Shown: positions 43,721 through 54,539, counted from the first letter of the stretch. The stretch is 64,000 bases of DNA from Ectobius pallidus (GCA_964059195.1 CAXKWD010000006.1:13570530-13634529), one strand, 5' to 3'. Numbers and translations: made by a program. The notes: generated by a model from the sequence alone, not told the origin.

Positions 43721-44199
43721 GAATTATGCTAATATTTCTCACTTTGGCATTAAATCGGGCTGTGATTATCCTTTCAGAGATAGGATGCCATTCTAATAAA
43801 CATCTGTATGCATCTTTGGTCATCAAAATTCCTACACCATCCTCATGTATATCTTCTTCCAAAACTCCAGAATAAAGCAAAGTAAAACCTTCCCTTGTAG
43901 TCAGGGTTCCTAAGTCCTTCCACCTGATATCACTAAGTCCGAGAATCTTTAAGTTATACCTGCTCATTTCTGCTGTATCACCTGTCTCTTTTTAATTTCT
44001 TAAAAGAACATTTTAGTTGTCCATCCTCAAAATTATTAAATTGCTCCTGTTCTCTTGACATGTCACACTATATATCAAGGGTGGCCACTAACCTTAGCTT
44101 TGGGGTCCACAAATTTATGAAACTGTTAGAAGTGAACCACATTGTTTATACTATACACATAAACATTACTGTTCAATTATACAACAAGAAATACGATTT

Positions 44200-44760
44200 T
44201 ACTTTTGAGAAGTGCTTTTTCTAGTGTTCATTTTTGCTCTTCGTTGTTTGAAATCTGGCTGTAATTAATAAGTGCAGTTCGCACGAGTTCACTTAAATGT
44301 TCAACAGTTATATGATATAATGAACTTAAGCGTTCAGTACAGAGATTCACACACACACAAGTAGTCCCAAATATCGAGATAAGTCTCTTACCACACTCTT
44401 TTGTTAGGCATTTTTCTTCTGAAACCTTCTTCCAAAATTCTATGGCCAAAACACCACTTTGTTTAAATCTTTTTAGTCCTTTGTCCTCTTGCAATTCTAG
44501 TAGCTCAAACTCTACTACAATATTGTATCCTTTGTAATTGATGATGAAACAGGACAGCCATTGCCCACGACATCAACAGCAAAAGGATTTTACAGGAATG
44601 AAAATAAAGGTTTAAGTGTTCTCAAATCATTAAATCTGCCATTCTGTTTGATTTCTTTCCAAATTGCAGAGTTCATGTCCTGTTTGTACATTTGACACAA
44701 TCACAGACTTCGATTTCATTTTCAGTGGCATCAAGGTACGTCCATAGGCATTGGAAAAAG
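44200..44760 (-). pseudogene. hAT-type transposase C-terminus (dimerisation region)
   Basis: On the minus strand pieces read RFNDLRTLKPLFSFL, NPFAVDVVGNGCPV and FELLELQEDKGLKRF. The frame at 44494-44228 then gives GVLAIEFWKKVSEEKCLTKE, ISIFGTTCVCVNLCTERLSS and LSELVRTALINYS. The pattern NPF.VDV..LELLQ.D..LK and IS.FGTTYVCE..FS is that of the hAT C-terminal dimerisation region in transposon-derived proteins such as the GTF2IRD2 or SCAND3 type. Stops and one shift mean it is a remnant. The rest of the protein is not seen upstream. Confidence 0.6.
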
Positions 44761-44769
44761 CACTAACTT

Positions 44770-45499
44770 TTTGGGAAAATCAAAATATTTTATCGTGACC
44801 TCCAAGAATCACACGTACCGTACAACGTCATACATCGTTAGGGGCCGTATTTTTTGGTAACGATAAGCGCGAAATCTTATAAAACAACCTCCCTTAGCTA
44901 TATTTAGCTTTTATATGCTTAAAATACCAATATGAACCAAATTGAATCCACGAAATTTACTCGATTCCACGAAATGTGTCTATAAGCGCGAAATATGCCC
45001 CCTTCTGTCCGTAAAGTGAGAAATGAGCATGAATATGTGCCTTAAAATCACAATATCATTGTGTTTTGGTGTACTGTATTTTTTATTTCTTAGCAGCATG
45101 CTTTTTTTTCTGCTGTTTCTGTGGCTGTCGAAGATTTACCAATATATCGATATTTGTGATCGATTACAAAGATTGTAGAATGTATGCAAAATTTGTCTGT
45201 GACCTGGTTTGTACTGTTGAGTACACTCCTTTCCTGCTATGTCTTTGCCAAGTAAGCGATGCCTATGATCGATTACAGCAGAAGAGTGTAGAATGTTTGT
45301 TACTTGTATTCAACAGATTTCGCCTTTTATCCCAGTGATCTCAATATATAAACAGGATACACAACAGCTGTGCTTTGGAATTGCATAAATCGTGACGTTC
45401 ACTTGTTAAGTTGGCTACACCGCCGAGCGTATTGGTGAAGTGTGCTTCGTATGGTAAACATATATTTATGAATGTGTTTTTGATATTTTTCATGACAAA
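44770..45499. other. No recognisable gene; upstream of THAP remnant
   Basis: This is AT-rich, with GCGCGAAAT-like words near 44880 and 45000 and a 90-codon frame (45066-45338) lacking motifs. It might include the promoter of the THAP locus, but no core element could be assigned. Confidence 0.35.
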
Positions 45500-46445
45500 A
45501 TGGTCGAATATTGCGTGGTATATGGCTACACAGAGCTCCAGAGAAATAGAAGTGGACTTAAGTTTCACAAGTAGGTTATTTTTGTTTGGAACATTTGAGG
45601 ATACTGGCCAAATCTAACTTAACCTCAATCGTAGATTAGCCACGAACGCTTGTCTTTTTCTTGCCTATTTGTACAGGTTTCCATTTTCTTGGCCTGATAT
45701 TCCGAAGAAGTGGGTTCAAGCAATCCGCAGAGAATATTGGTCACCCACAGCGTACAGTAAATTAAGCAGCAGACACTTTACACCTGATTGCTATCAGTCA
45801 AGGTCTGGTGCACTTGTAAAATTACTAAAAGATGCTGTACCATCAGTCTTCAATTTTCCAGGACACCTTCAAAAAATTATTATTTCAAAAAGACAACTGG
45901 TTCGTAACAAAGCGTAAACAGGCCGACCATATGGGGGGGGGGGTTACAACATCTGTGGGGTAGGGGGGTTCTCCCCCGGAAAACTTTAAAAATTAAGATG
46001 CACAATAACGAGTAAGCTTCCCACGCTTTATACTCGTATTAAGCAATTTATAAGCAGAATTAAAAAAATTGTAGAATTTCCCTTTTTTTAATCAATGGGT
46101 GGGGTTCAAACCCCCCCTCGGTACGCCTCTGGTTCGTAATGTGGTTAGTAGTAGGCCTACTTTAGGTACCAAGTAGGAATATAAATTATGCAATATGTCA
46201 GTCATGTAAACGTAGTATTCTTATGCATGTAGGCCTAAATTTTTCATGCTAGTTTTTAATTGCAGAAATAAGAGGAAGCAGATGTTTTTGTATAAGACCT
46301 CGCTGAAAATTATACGAAAATAGATAAACAGACGCAAACAGATGATCTCCCACCATCTCCTATCCAAACAGAATTGAGAAACAACAAAAGGCTACAGACG
46401 ATTGTCTGTCGCAAGAATAAGAAGATAAATAGCATGGCTAATTAA
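45500..46445 (+). pseudogene. THAP-domain gene remnant, at least three exons
   Basis: Exon 1 (45500-45570, MVEYCVVYGYTELQRNRSG and LKFH) ends AA|GTAGGT. A 106-bp intron ends TTGTACAG, and exon 2 (from 45677) reads in phase FPFSWPDIPKKWVQAIRREY and YSKLSSRHFTPDCYQ to AVPSVFNFP, the THAP DNA-binding fold. A C2CH zinc site is expected. Cys5 and His are present, but the second Cys is Tyr (CVVYGY) and the third is Ser (KLSSRHF). Exon 2 is broken by a 221-bp insertion (45908-46128). A third exon-like stretch after TTTTAATTGCAG (46274) reads NYTKIDKQTQTDDLPPSPIQ and LQTIVCRKNKKINSM behind an in-frame TAA. The role would have been DNA binding; this copy is very likely dead. Confidence 0.8.
45908..46128. 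mobile_element. Insertion in THAP exon 2 with 11-bp duplication
   Basis: CTGGTTCGTAA occurs at 45897-45907 and 46129-46139 around 221 bases that start CAAAGCGTAAACAGG and end CTCGGTACGCCT. The insert has poly(G) near its left and poly(C) near its right (GGGGGGGGGG, CCCCCCC) and no gene. A duplication of this length suggests retroposition, but no tRNA head or tail was found. Confidence 0.65.
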
Positions 46446-46449
46446 ATTT

Positions 46450-47133
46450 CAGATTCGAAGAAAATGAACTTCTAAGTAGGCCTACTAACTTAAAGTATTT
46501 TGAAATTTCATTTCAGTGGCTTCCCTCTAATCTACGGGAATTATTAACAAAATAAATAAATAATGTGAATTGTATCCAGTACAGTAACGGTACAGTTGAA
46601 GGTCACGGTTTATACATTTCCAAAGCACTTAGAACAGATTTTGTCTATTCTCTTTATATATCGAAATCAAGCATAATATCGCAAAATGAAGGCCTATTGT
46701 GAAGTTATTTTAATATTTAAAATGCGAGTGTTTACAACTGTTTACCAATGTATATTCACGCCTGATCGAGATTAAATACTTTTACCAAACCATTACGATA
46801 TGAAATTAGTTTTGTTATGTACTTAAAAAGCATCAAGTAGTTTATATTGGAGCGTTTCATTCATAAAAGTGTTTTAAAAACGCCAATACATCTTCATAAT
46901 TCCCTTAATACACATGAGTTTGTTAGGAGGAGATACGGGATAGGAGCAAAATTATACGCTCACTTTCATGGCGGACCGCGAACTCTGCCGTCACGATTTT
47001 TCATCATGCAGTGCTACCTCCAGTATGTAATAGAGCTCAATGTTTTATCCACAGTAGTATGGTTGGCACTTCTGTTTGCAAATGGCTATCTGATGGTGTT
47101 TAGTAGAAATTATGATAATATTTCTCGTCATTA
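46450..47133. other. No recognisable feature
   Basis: This is AT-rich spacer. The 103-codon plus frame at 46847-47158 has no motif I recognise and runs into the next transposon. Confidence 0.4.
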
Positions 47134-47135
47134 TA

Positions 47136-47900
47136 CACCGTGTCCGGGAAAGACCTGACGAAAAAGAAATAATTATATTTCAGAATCTATTATAGTTACT
47201 ACCTCAGTATTTTCACAGTTAGAAAGACAAACTCAAAAAGTTTTGTTTTGTAGCATCCTGTAATGCGCATGAGCATGTACGTCAGTCTTATTCTGAGAAC
47301 TGGGAATGCAAGTTGTGCGTAGGCTACAACGTCGTTTCCAAACAGACAAAGACCGAAATCCTCCCGCCCGAAACAGCATCCTTCATTGGCACAAGCAATT
47401 TCTGGAGATAGGTAATGTTGAGTCACAGCAGGGAAAGGCAAAGAAATCGCGCATAAACGACAATGACATTTTAAAGGGTACGGGCTGCTTTTGTAAGAAG
47501 CCCGAGGAAATCCATTCGTGAGGCGGCAAGACAACTGCAAATTCCGAAATCCACAGTCCATGGGAGAGAAGGACCTACGCCATGGCCACCAAGGTCACCT
47601 GACATGACCCCACTGGATTTCTTTCTCTGGGGTTTTGTGAAAGACAAAGTGTATCGCACGCCTGTGACCGATAATGCAGATTTGCGTGACCGAATCAACG
47701 ATGCAATAGCACTAGTCACACCGGAGATGCTTTAGCGTGTGTGGCACGAAATTGAGTATCGGGCCATAAATGATGCTCACATAGAGGCTTATTAAAACTC
47801 ATCGTGTTTCTCTTTGTAACCGTGAAAACATCACGTCAATAAATGCAATAGTTTCAGATATATAATTATTTCTTTTTCGTCAGGTCTTTCCCGGACACCC
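47136..47900 (+). mobile_element. Mariner-class deletion derivative (GTGTCCGGGAAAG ends)
   Basis: GTGTCCGGGAAAGACCTGAC on the left and GTCAGGTCTTTCCCGGACAC on the right extend into AAAAAGAAATAATTATAT on both sides. TA lies at 47134-47135 and 47901-47902. The interior holds the N-terminal helix-turn-helix part and the C-terminal part of a transposase, with the catalytic middle deleted. Confidence 0.9.
47306..47795 (+). pseudogene. Transposase remnant: N-terminal HTH joined to C-terminus
   Basis: VVRRLQRRFQTDKDRNPPAR and HWHKQFLEIGNVESQQGK, then, after a shift, PRKSIREAARQLQIPKSTVH, make up the N-terminal HTH region of a mariner-like family widespread in insects. Directly after the break near 47560 comes WPPRSPDMTPLDFFLWGFVK (last catalytic Asp) and KVYRTPVTDNADLRDRINDA. 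An internal TAG and the missing centre make it inactive. Confidence 0.85.
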
Positions 47901-47902
47901 TA

Positions 47903-48566
47903 TTTGAACATTAACTCTAAACATGCCTAAATCGAAAGTTACTTCAGTCCATACAAGGGCAGAAGAATATGGAAATGGGGGGGGGGGTTGTTAGTTCATG
48001 TAAATAAAGAACCAAAGTTTATCATTGCGCAGTGTTCTCAATGTAGTATAAGTAATTTATTTCACGAAATACCCACCGAAATAGAAGGATGTCAACACCC
48101 AAATCAGCCATTTTATTTCACCAACAAATCACCACCCTATACATCGTACCTGCCAGTTTTTTTATTTTTATTTTTTATTTATTTATTTAATTTTTTTTTA
48201 AATTTGTGTTGGCATTTCCAATTCTTTCCAGGCCCCCGGGGATTTGCCCCTGTTGCCTCCCCCCCCCCCCCCCCGTCACCGCATTAATAAATTTCATTTC
48301 CAGTAATGGGTAAAGAAATTGGTATGATAGAGAATCCACCTTATACCATTACATTTGTACTGTATAATATTACAATCTGATAGGGTTTGCTGAAATTAGT
48401 AATAACAATTAGTAATCAAACTTTTTGAAGTGTTTATTATTTCAATTTTGTATCAGGATTTTTTTAAATTGTTATATTTATACATAAATATATTGTGTGC
48501 CATCAATTTTTTAATTGAATCTTAGTTATGAATGACCACAGAATATTGCAATATTTATGTACATAA
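47903..48566. other. Low-complexity spacer
   Basis: Poly(G) at about 47978, TTTATTTAT-rich sequence at 48160-48200 and a poly(C) run at 48259-48274 are the only features. No gene or mobile element was recognised. Confidence 0.45.
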
Positions 48567-48690
48567 CTAGGAGGTGCCCGTGGCTTCGCCACGATAATTC
48601 TTTTAAAAATTAAGAGTATAATAATTATTAAAGCATTATATTTATTAACACTTGCACGCGAATCATTCATAAACTAAGCCATTAATAATT
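48567..48690 (-). mobile_element. Helitron 3' end, same family as 22621-24855
   Basis: On the minus strand AATAAATATAATGCTTTAAT and CTCTTAATTTTTAAAAG lead to a hairpin CGTGGC-GAA-GCCACG, then GGCACCTC and CTAG at 48570-48567, before a host T. The sequence before the hairpin matches the last 90 bases of the Helitron in the Penelope element. The 5' end was not found. Confidence 0.75.
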
Positions 48691-48970
48691 AATGAAACAG
48701 CTAAAATTCCTGCTTTAGAGTACATTCCACGACATGAAAGCGCCCCCTGGGAAAACTATATCAGAATCGATTATGCAGTTCCAAAGAACCTGTGAACACA
48801 TAATACGTATTGTTTCTCAGCTGTTTATTGACATGAATATGATGTGAATTTTATTTTATCAATTCAGTGTAATTGTCAGAAATTATATAATGTTTCAAGA
48901 GAAGGAATGGTTTGTTTGGATTATTATTATCAGCGATATTTCAAGAGATAAAACCATCAATATTTTACAG

Positions 48971-49290
48971 CTGTTGCCCCCGGCTTCGCCCGCCATTATT
49001 CATTGACTCCAGGATTTTTACGAAAATTACACTGGTAGATTATTAAAAATGTTTGTGGTTCAGAGCTATGAAAATTGTAAGTAAAAATAAAATTAGAATA
49101 TTTGTTCATTGTGTTCATTTCACTTAGGCCTTATATAATAAAGAAACGGTTTTCCTTCCTAATTTTGTAGTCGTCATGAAAGTTTAGACTGCGAGAGACG
49201 AACATCGCCGAGTATACCCGATGTCTCACGAAGCGGGCGAGCAAGCACGCTATTTAGGGCCGTTGAATTGTATAAGAGTAGATTATTTCA
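48971..49290 (-). mobile_element. Helitron-like 3' end, second family, copy 1
   Basis: About 320 bases on the minus strand match 54225-54525 plus (shared TTCAACGGCCCTAAATAGCG, ACATCG..TATACTCGGCGATG, TCGTCTCTCGCAGTCT). They end TAATGGCGGGCGAAGCCGGG, GGCAACAGCTGTAA. The GC hairpin-like end fits a Helitron, but CTRR is degenerate (CTGT). Confidence 0.6.
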
Positions 49291-49360
49291 AAATTTAATT
49301 TTTAATAAGTACCCATTGCAATCCCTTTACGAAATGTTTACTGTATGTGCAACACATTAG

Positions 49361-49440
49361 TACACATGTGTGTGTATATGTATATATGTGTATATATATG
49401 TGTGTGTGTATATATATATATATATGTGTGTGTGTGTTTA
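49361..49440 (+). repeat. TG/TA dinucleotide microsatellite
   Basis: Alternating GTGTGT and TATATA runs occupy about 80 bases. Confidence 0.85.
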
Positions 49441-49659
49441 AAGATTTTTAGTGAACACGTTTTGTATGTGTGTGTTTAAGATTTTTATTTAAAGAACATG
49501 CTTTTGGATATATTCAAGGTCAAGTAATTTTTTGGCGGGGCTTGAACTATTAATGTCACAAAACCCTGCCAAGTAACATTATATGAAAGGCCCTTACAAG
49601 AGCTTTAAAATTAAACAAAGTTGAACTTCCTGTCGGAAAAATGATTTTTTGTAATTAGA

Positions 49660-50440
49660 CAAACCTTTTTGTTTGTCTGTTGGGCGATGACATAAACACA
49701 ATCGAGAGAAATGCAGAAAGTCTTTTTGATGCCTGCAGGAATGTTGGATTGGAAATTAATGCAGAAAAAACTAAGTAGGCCTTTATGGTTATGAAACATC
49801 AAAGTAATGTGTTGCAGAATATCAAAATAACCGTTAAATCGTCCGAACAAGCGGCGAAATTCAAATATCTGGGAGTAATAAAAAAGAAACAAATAATATT
49901 AAGGTAGAAGTTAAGTGTCTATTAAAACTAGGAGATGCTTGTTTTCATGCAGTTCAGAAACTCATATCTTCTCGTCTTTTGTCCAGAAATCTAAAAATAA
50001 AAATTTATAAAACAATTATTATGCCGGTTGTATTATATGGATGTGAGACATGGTCCCTTATTCTTCAGAATAGATTGTTCGAAAACATGATGCTTAGGAA
50101 AATATTTGAGCCTAAGAGAGATGAAAATGGGGACTGGAGAAAACTGCATAACGACTTGCTACATGATCTGTACTCGTCACCGAATATAATATGGGTAATT
50201 AAATCAACGAGGATGAAATGGGCTGGACATGTTGCACGAATGGAGGAGGAAAGATAACTCAAAAGTATTGAATGGGAGACCCAAAGGGAAAAGGCCACTT
50301 GGAAGACCTAGACGTAGCTGGGAGGACAGTATTAGGATAGGTTTAAGGGAAATAGGACGTGCGAGGGATGGTTTGATGGAGTTAGCACAGAATAGGGTTG
50401 AATGGCGGGTTCAAGGAAGCGAAGGCAATGAACCTTAATT
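49660..50440 (+). pseudogene. RTE-type LINE fragment: RT thumb and C-terminus
   Basis: The plus strand reads [83 protein letters not shown] and [16 protein letters not shown]. After a stop or shift come [20 protein letters not shown] and a tail ending [16 protein letters not shown] and LGRPRRRWED are hallmarks of the C-terminus of RTE-like insect elements. The palm with YADD is missing here. The same family lies at 59430-61170 (minus) and 54540-54890 (plus). Confidence 0.85.
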
Positions 50441-50890
50441 AAAGTTTACGAGTTTAATCACGCGGTGTAAGATTTTCTAGACTGAGTAAAAAATGAAAAT
50501 TGCGAGATCTGGAATCTTGTGACGTCACACACTCGCCTGCTCGCCGCAACCCCCTGTCCTATAAACTCGCCGGAATACGCTACCTCTGTAGTTTTCAAGC
50601 CTTGGGTATAACCTGCATATTTTAGATATTTAAGCATTCATGAACCACAGATTATTGTCTCTGTTGTATATTTTATTTGAATTGCTTGACATGATCCAGA
50701 AAATGAATTTATTTTTGTTGATTTAACGTGGAATGACCTACCACCTAGTTGGTTTTTTAAGGGAAATACTTAACTTGTTTTTATTTAGTTATCTGATGCA
50801 GAAGCTGTTATGCATCATTGTTTTATCTTTTTATGGCACGAACGATTACTTTGTTGAGAAAGGTATTTTGCCTTCATTCTGCTGCTAGCC
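50441..50890. other. No recognisable feature
   Basis: This is spacer downstream of the LINE fragment. No poly(A) or target duplication was found for that fragment. Confidence 0.4.
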
Positions 50891-50899
50891 ATTGTCAAA

Positions 50900-50905
50900 T
50901 GGAAT

Positions 50906-50951
<46 letters not shown>

Positions 50952-51035
50952 GTAAAATCATGTAAACTGATGTAACAAAGTGCCAGAATGCTTTTGTTTA
51001 ATCAATTATAATTTAAATTATGATATGCAGAAAAT
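50900..51035 (-). repeat. SINE family 3 tail with ATT microsatellite (copy 2, 3' part)
   Basis: On the minus strand CTGCATATCATAATTTAAAT..GATTAAACAAAAGCATTCTG and GCACTTTGTTACATCAGTTT lead into ATT repeats (50907-50951). This equals the tail of the SINE at 24003-24195. Its head is probably the piece at 52318-52440, 1.3 kb away. Confidence 0.7.
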
Positions 51036-51040
51036 TATTT

Positions 51041-51987
51041 TTACTTCCTCTGCCCGTACCATAGGTACTATAGGTAGAGGAAGTATTGTTTTCGACCCCA
51101 AAATTCGAAATTGAGATTTTAGCATATATACACGTTTCAAGGCTCCCTGGTTCCAAAAATACTATTTTTGGAAACATGGCTGTGTGTCTGTGTGTCTGTG
51201 GAATATCTGTGAACAGGCTAGCTCGAAAACGGAAAATCGTATGAAAACAAAATTTCGTATTTGGGCCAGGTACTTTCTGAAAATGTGATATGAAGATTGG
51301 CGACAAGTTTCTCTTATTTTTAAGGGGACTTTACATGAAGAATTTTTCGTTTTTTCTCGCGATTTTCTGGAAAACGGCTCTAACGATTTTCTTTAAATTT
51401 TGCACTTGGGTTGCTTATACTAAGAGCTAAAACTTTTATTTGAAAAATTTTTTCGAACAAATTCTCTGAAGGGTAGTTATAAGCCACCCACTGTGAATAC
51501 ACGCTCTTTGCAATACGGCCTCACGTAACGGAAAGTTGTACGAAAACAAAATTTTGTATTTGGGTTAGGTACCTTCTGAGGCTATGACACGAAGAGTGGC
51601 GACAACTTTCCCTTACTTTTAAGGGGACTTTACACAAATAAATTTTCGTTTGTCACGATTTTCTCAAAAAATGGCTCTAACGATTGCCTTTAAATGTTGT
51701 ACATGGAGTGCTTATACCAAGAGGTAAAACTTTTATTTGAAACTTTTTTCAAATAAATTCTCTGAAGGGTGGTTGTAAACTACCCATTGTTTGTAGATAC
51801 TCTGTCTTGCCTGGTGAACAACTCAATATGCGGACATTCACGGCCTCTTATTCTATGTAAGTACGTGAAGTGAGAAAGATGTATTGTTGGTCATGCTTAC
51901 AGTAAAGAAATATCTGAGGGGAATATTCGATAAATTTCGGAAATTATTCTGAATGGCGGAAAGTTCAATAAACGTTTGCAGTCACTT

Positions 51988-52039
<52 letters not shown>

Positions 52040-52182
52040 TCCATAGCCTGTGTTTTTAGTCGCAACATTCAAATGAGGGGCCATAAGGTATTTGCAGCAT
52101 AATTAGCGTAAAATTGTGTTTTGCGATTCTGTACAAGGATATGTGAATAGGCTACTGCTAATTTTTATTTGGGCAGAGGAAG
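51041..52182. mobile_element. Candidate TIR element with 300-bp internal duplication
   Basis: ACTTCCTCTGCCCG at 51041 is inverted as GGGCAGAGGAAGT near 52169-52181, and a second inverted TAGAGGAAGT lies at 51075. Inside, a unit of about 299 bp is present twice (AAGGGGACTTTACA at 51322 and 51621; AACGGCTCTAACGATT; AATTCTCTGAAGGGT). A poly(T) run fills 51988-52038. No transposase or target duplication was seen. Confidence 0.45.
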
Positions 52183-52317
52183 TTATGAGACTTTCACATC
52201 AGATTTTTTTTAATCGATTTCCGAGTGAAGCTCCAAATTGATACATTAAGCAGGACTTACTATACAAATTTGTGATATCTTAACACTCGCACACTCACAT
52301 AAAAATGCAACAACGAA

Positions 52318-52440
52318 AAAAGTCAAATTCTCCAGCTTCGAGATTTGAACCAGGGATCTCCAGAATGCGACTCCAAGATGTTACCATCTCTGCTACCTCG
52401 CTCAGTTTAACGATCAAGTTTGATAAGCATGGAATAATAG
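52318..52440 (-). repeat. SINE family 3 head (copy 2, tRNA-related part)
   Basis: The minus strand has GGTAGCAGAGATGGTAACAT (box A side) and GGTTCAAATCTCG (box B), then GAATTTGACTTTTTT. This matches the head at 24005-24095 at about three bases in four. The tail expected next is found at 51035-50900, beyond the candidate element 51041-52182. Confidence 0.7.
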
Positions 52441-52879
52441 TGTTATTTGTCATAGCGGGAAAAAATAAATTTAAGTCGCACCTTGGATGAATGTTCCCAC
52501 CCACCACTCCCTCGCAATGCTCTTTCTTTTATACCACTTCTTCTGTCCTGATATTACGTAGAAACTCGTGATTGGACGTTGGTAGTGTGACGTCATACTG
52601 CTAAACAAAAGTTGACAGGCTTACTAACCTCTTGAAGATATAATATGCCACATTTTCGAAACCTACAAACAGTGTATCGTACATTATTCGAAAATGCAAG
52701 GGCGCTTCGCTTCGGCTGCCGCCTCCGCTCGCGCACTTAACTATGTGGATAGTGTTATGCATTATTTAGACTATGTGAAGAGGTGATTGTGGTCTGATCG
52801 GGAGTGCCGAGTGAGCTAGAGGGTTGCCATTTTGGTGCAAGGGTTGGTAGCTGGTAGGCCTATTTGGTACGATCGGGAG

Positions 52880-53015
52880 TGCCGAGATAACAAACATAGA
52901 CACATGGACGGACGGACAGACGGACAGACATTTCCCCGTCCCCCACACAGTCTTATAAAGTACGATACTGGCACTTAATAATAATAATAATAATAACAAC
53001 AATAACAATAATAAA
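52880..53015 (-). repeat. ATT-run plus GTCT-rich repeat, copy 2
   Basis: On the minus strand TTATTATTATTATTAAGTGC, CAGTATCGTACTTTATAAGA, CTGTGTGGGGGACGGGG and GTCTGTCCGTCTGTCCGTCC follow one another, as at 22985-23120. Confidence 0.65.
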
Positions 53016-53830
53016 TATATTTTATTGTTTCTGATAGACTTAAGGCCATATCTTCCGAATACTGTACTACTAAGTTACCATTACGCCGCAATGACTTATT
53101 TCGTTCGAATTTTCTGATTAAAAAGTACTATATCAACATGTAACATTTTACTTGTCTCCGAAGAGTGACACCAACATAGGATCCTGCTTAGAATGTAGAG
53201 ATCGGCTTTTTTTTTATCTTTTGATTGCTCTACATGTGGTGCTAGTTATTGAATAAAATATTCGAATTAAGTTTTTTTTTTTCTTTTTACTATGGTAGAA
53301 ATTACATGAGCAGCAAAGGAATCAATGTCTCTCGATAGGAAATTTTAATAAATAAAATTGCATGTCTAGCAAATATTCTGGATACTCTTGTATTCTGTCT
53401 CAGTGACTATTTTGAGCTGGATTGGAAAAACTATAATTAAGTTAAAAAGGAATAATTTTATTATGTAGCTAGTTAAAGAGAAGTATTTAAATAGGACAGT
53501 AGTTTTAGCATTGTTATTCAGACATTGTCCATTTTAATTGTCTGCTACTCGTTAATGAATAAAATATTGGAAATCAGCTTTTTTGTACTGTGATAGAATT
53601 TCCGAAGTCTGCAGATAAATCAGAGTTTTTGTTTACATGAAATTTAACTGATTAATAACATTGCACCTCTGACAAATATTAAAAAATGTACACTTTATGT
53701 ACAGGATCAGTAACTTCTATGGTGACGATTACGATTCTCATTGTAGCGTATATTAGCAATTCCTTTTTTAAATTAATTAGAGCAGTATTCTATCTGTCCA
53801 TGGATTAAGCTCACAGTTATATTAATTCCT
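53016..53830. other. Diverged direct duplication, no gene
   Basis: GAATAAAATATT.GAA and a following TACTRTGRTAGAA are found near 53252-53300 and again near 53560-53595, so two loose units of about 305 bp may be present. No coding motif was recognised. Confidence 0.35.
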
Positions 53831-53844
53831 GTGCCCTTGATCTG

Positions 53845-54134
53845 GGGTAAGCCGTAGCGTAGTGGTTGAGGCGTTGCGCTACAAACCGGAAGGTCGCGGG
53901 TTCGATTCCCGATGAGGTCGTTGGATTTTTTCAATTGGCCTAATCCTTCTGATGGCACTATGGCCCTGGGGTCGACTCAGCCTCTAACAGAAATGAGTAC
54001 CAGGAGCAATCCTGGGCGTAAGGCTGACAACATTACCACCTTCACGTGCCGAATGTCCAAAATCTGGGAGCCTCAACCTCCTGGAACCCTCTGGGCGTCC
54101 ATGGTCTGTATAGGGAACACTTTTTTTTTATGTT
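53845..54134 (+). repeat. tRNA-derived SINE, family 2, copy 1
   Basis: Box A TAGCGTAGTGGTTGAGGCG and box B GGGTTCGATTCCC head a body with AATTGGCCTAATCCTTCTG, CTATGGCCCTGG, ACTCAGCCTCTAACAGAAAT and CCAGGAGCAATCCTGGGCG. It ends in a poly(T) and TTTA stretch. CTTGATCTG flanks it at 53836-53844 and 54135-54143. The layout recalls the tRNA-headed SINEs described from termites, but that link is from memory. Confidence 0.88.
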
Positions 54135-54224
54135 CTTGATCTGTCGTTCATGATTAGGGATCTTATTTTACGATCGATGAATGCGTTAAATTTCAGTATA
54201 ATTTCGGTGTTATTTCACATTATC

Positions 54225-54525
54225 TACTCTTATACAATTCAACGGCCCTAAATAGCGTGCTCACTCCCTCAATTCGTGAGACATCGAGTATACTCGGCGA
54301 TGTTCGTCTCTCGCAGTCTGAACTTCCACGAAGAGTACAAAATTAGGAAAACAGTTTCTTTATTAGCCTAAGTGAATTGAACACAATGAACAAATATTTT
54401 ATTTCTACTTACAATTTTCATAGATCTGAACCACAAACATTTTTAATAAACTCCCAGTGTAAATTTCTTAAAAATCCTGGAGTCAGTTTATAATGGCGGA
54501 CGAAGCCGCGGGCACCAGCTATAAT
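54225..54525 (+). mobile_element. Helitron-like 3' end, second family, copy 2
   Basis: This matches 48971-49290 in the opposite orientation. It ends TTATAATGGCGGACGAAGCC, GCGGGCACCAGCTATAA. The terminal CTRR is degenerate (CTAT). The two copies have their 3' ends facing outward, about 5.5 kb apart. Confidence 0.6.
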
Positions 54526-54539
54526 ATATTGATAGTTTA

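Larger units (their letters stand above)
41420..43967 (-). pseudogene. LINE B ORF2 remnant: endonuclease and RT fingers
   Basis: The reading is LKILGLSDIRWKDLGTLTTR and SGVLEEDIHEDGVGILMTK, then ISIIQCYAP up to the insertion. TNTADLRSKLEFYNILKDTV, MGDLNAKFGEENRGLDGLG (catalytic D and N) and IGGTWFPQHG follow. A frame break leads to DTKSDHIAIKRSWKRSLLDV and NDHHLIVARLRLK, the His-containing end of the domain. RT starts with a linker near 42135 and DWKSGIVVKF, then ENWRGISLLSIPGKVFTRII. At least four frame breaks are present. The GDLNAK and RGISLL words are typical of RTE-like insect elements. Confidence 0.85.
41420..43970 (-). mobile_element. LINE B (RTE/CR1-like), truncated, with nested LINE A copy
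   Basis: On the minus strand the endonuclease begins at 43967, is broken at 43705-43003 by a copy of LINE A, and continues at 42987. It is followed by a linker and the first part of RT, and ends at about 41420. The 3' half of RT and the 3' end are missing. Confidence 0.85.

Noticed and set aside
46847..47158. 103-codon plus frame
   Set aside because: It runs into the terminal repeat of the transposon at 47136 and has no motif before it.
53845..53925. Possible tRNA gene
   Set aside because: It has box A and box B but lies inside a SINE with target duplications.
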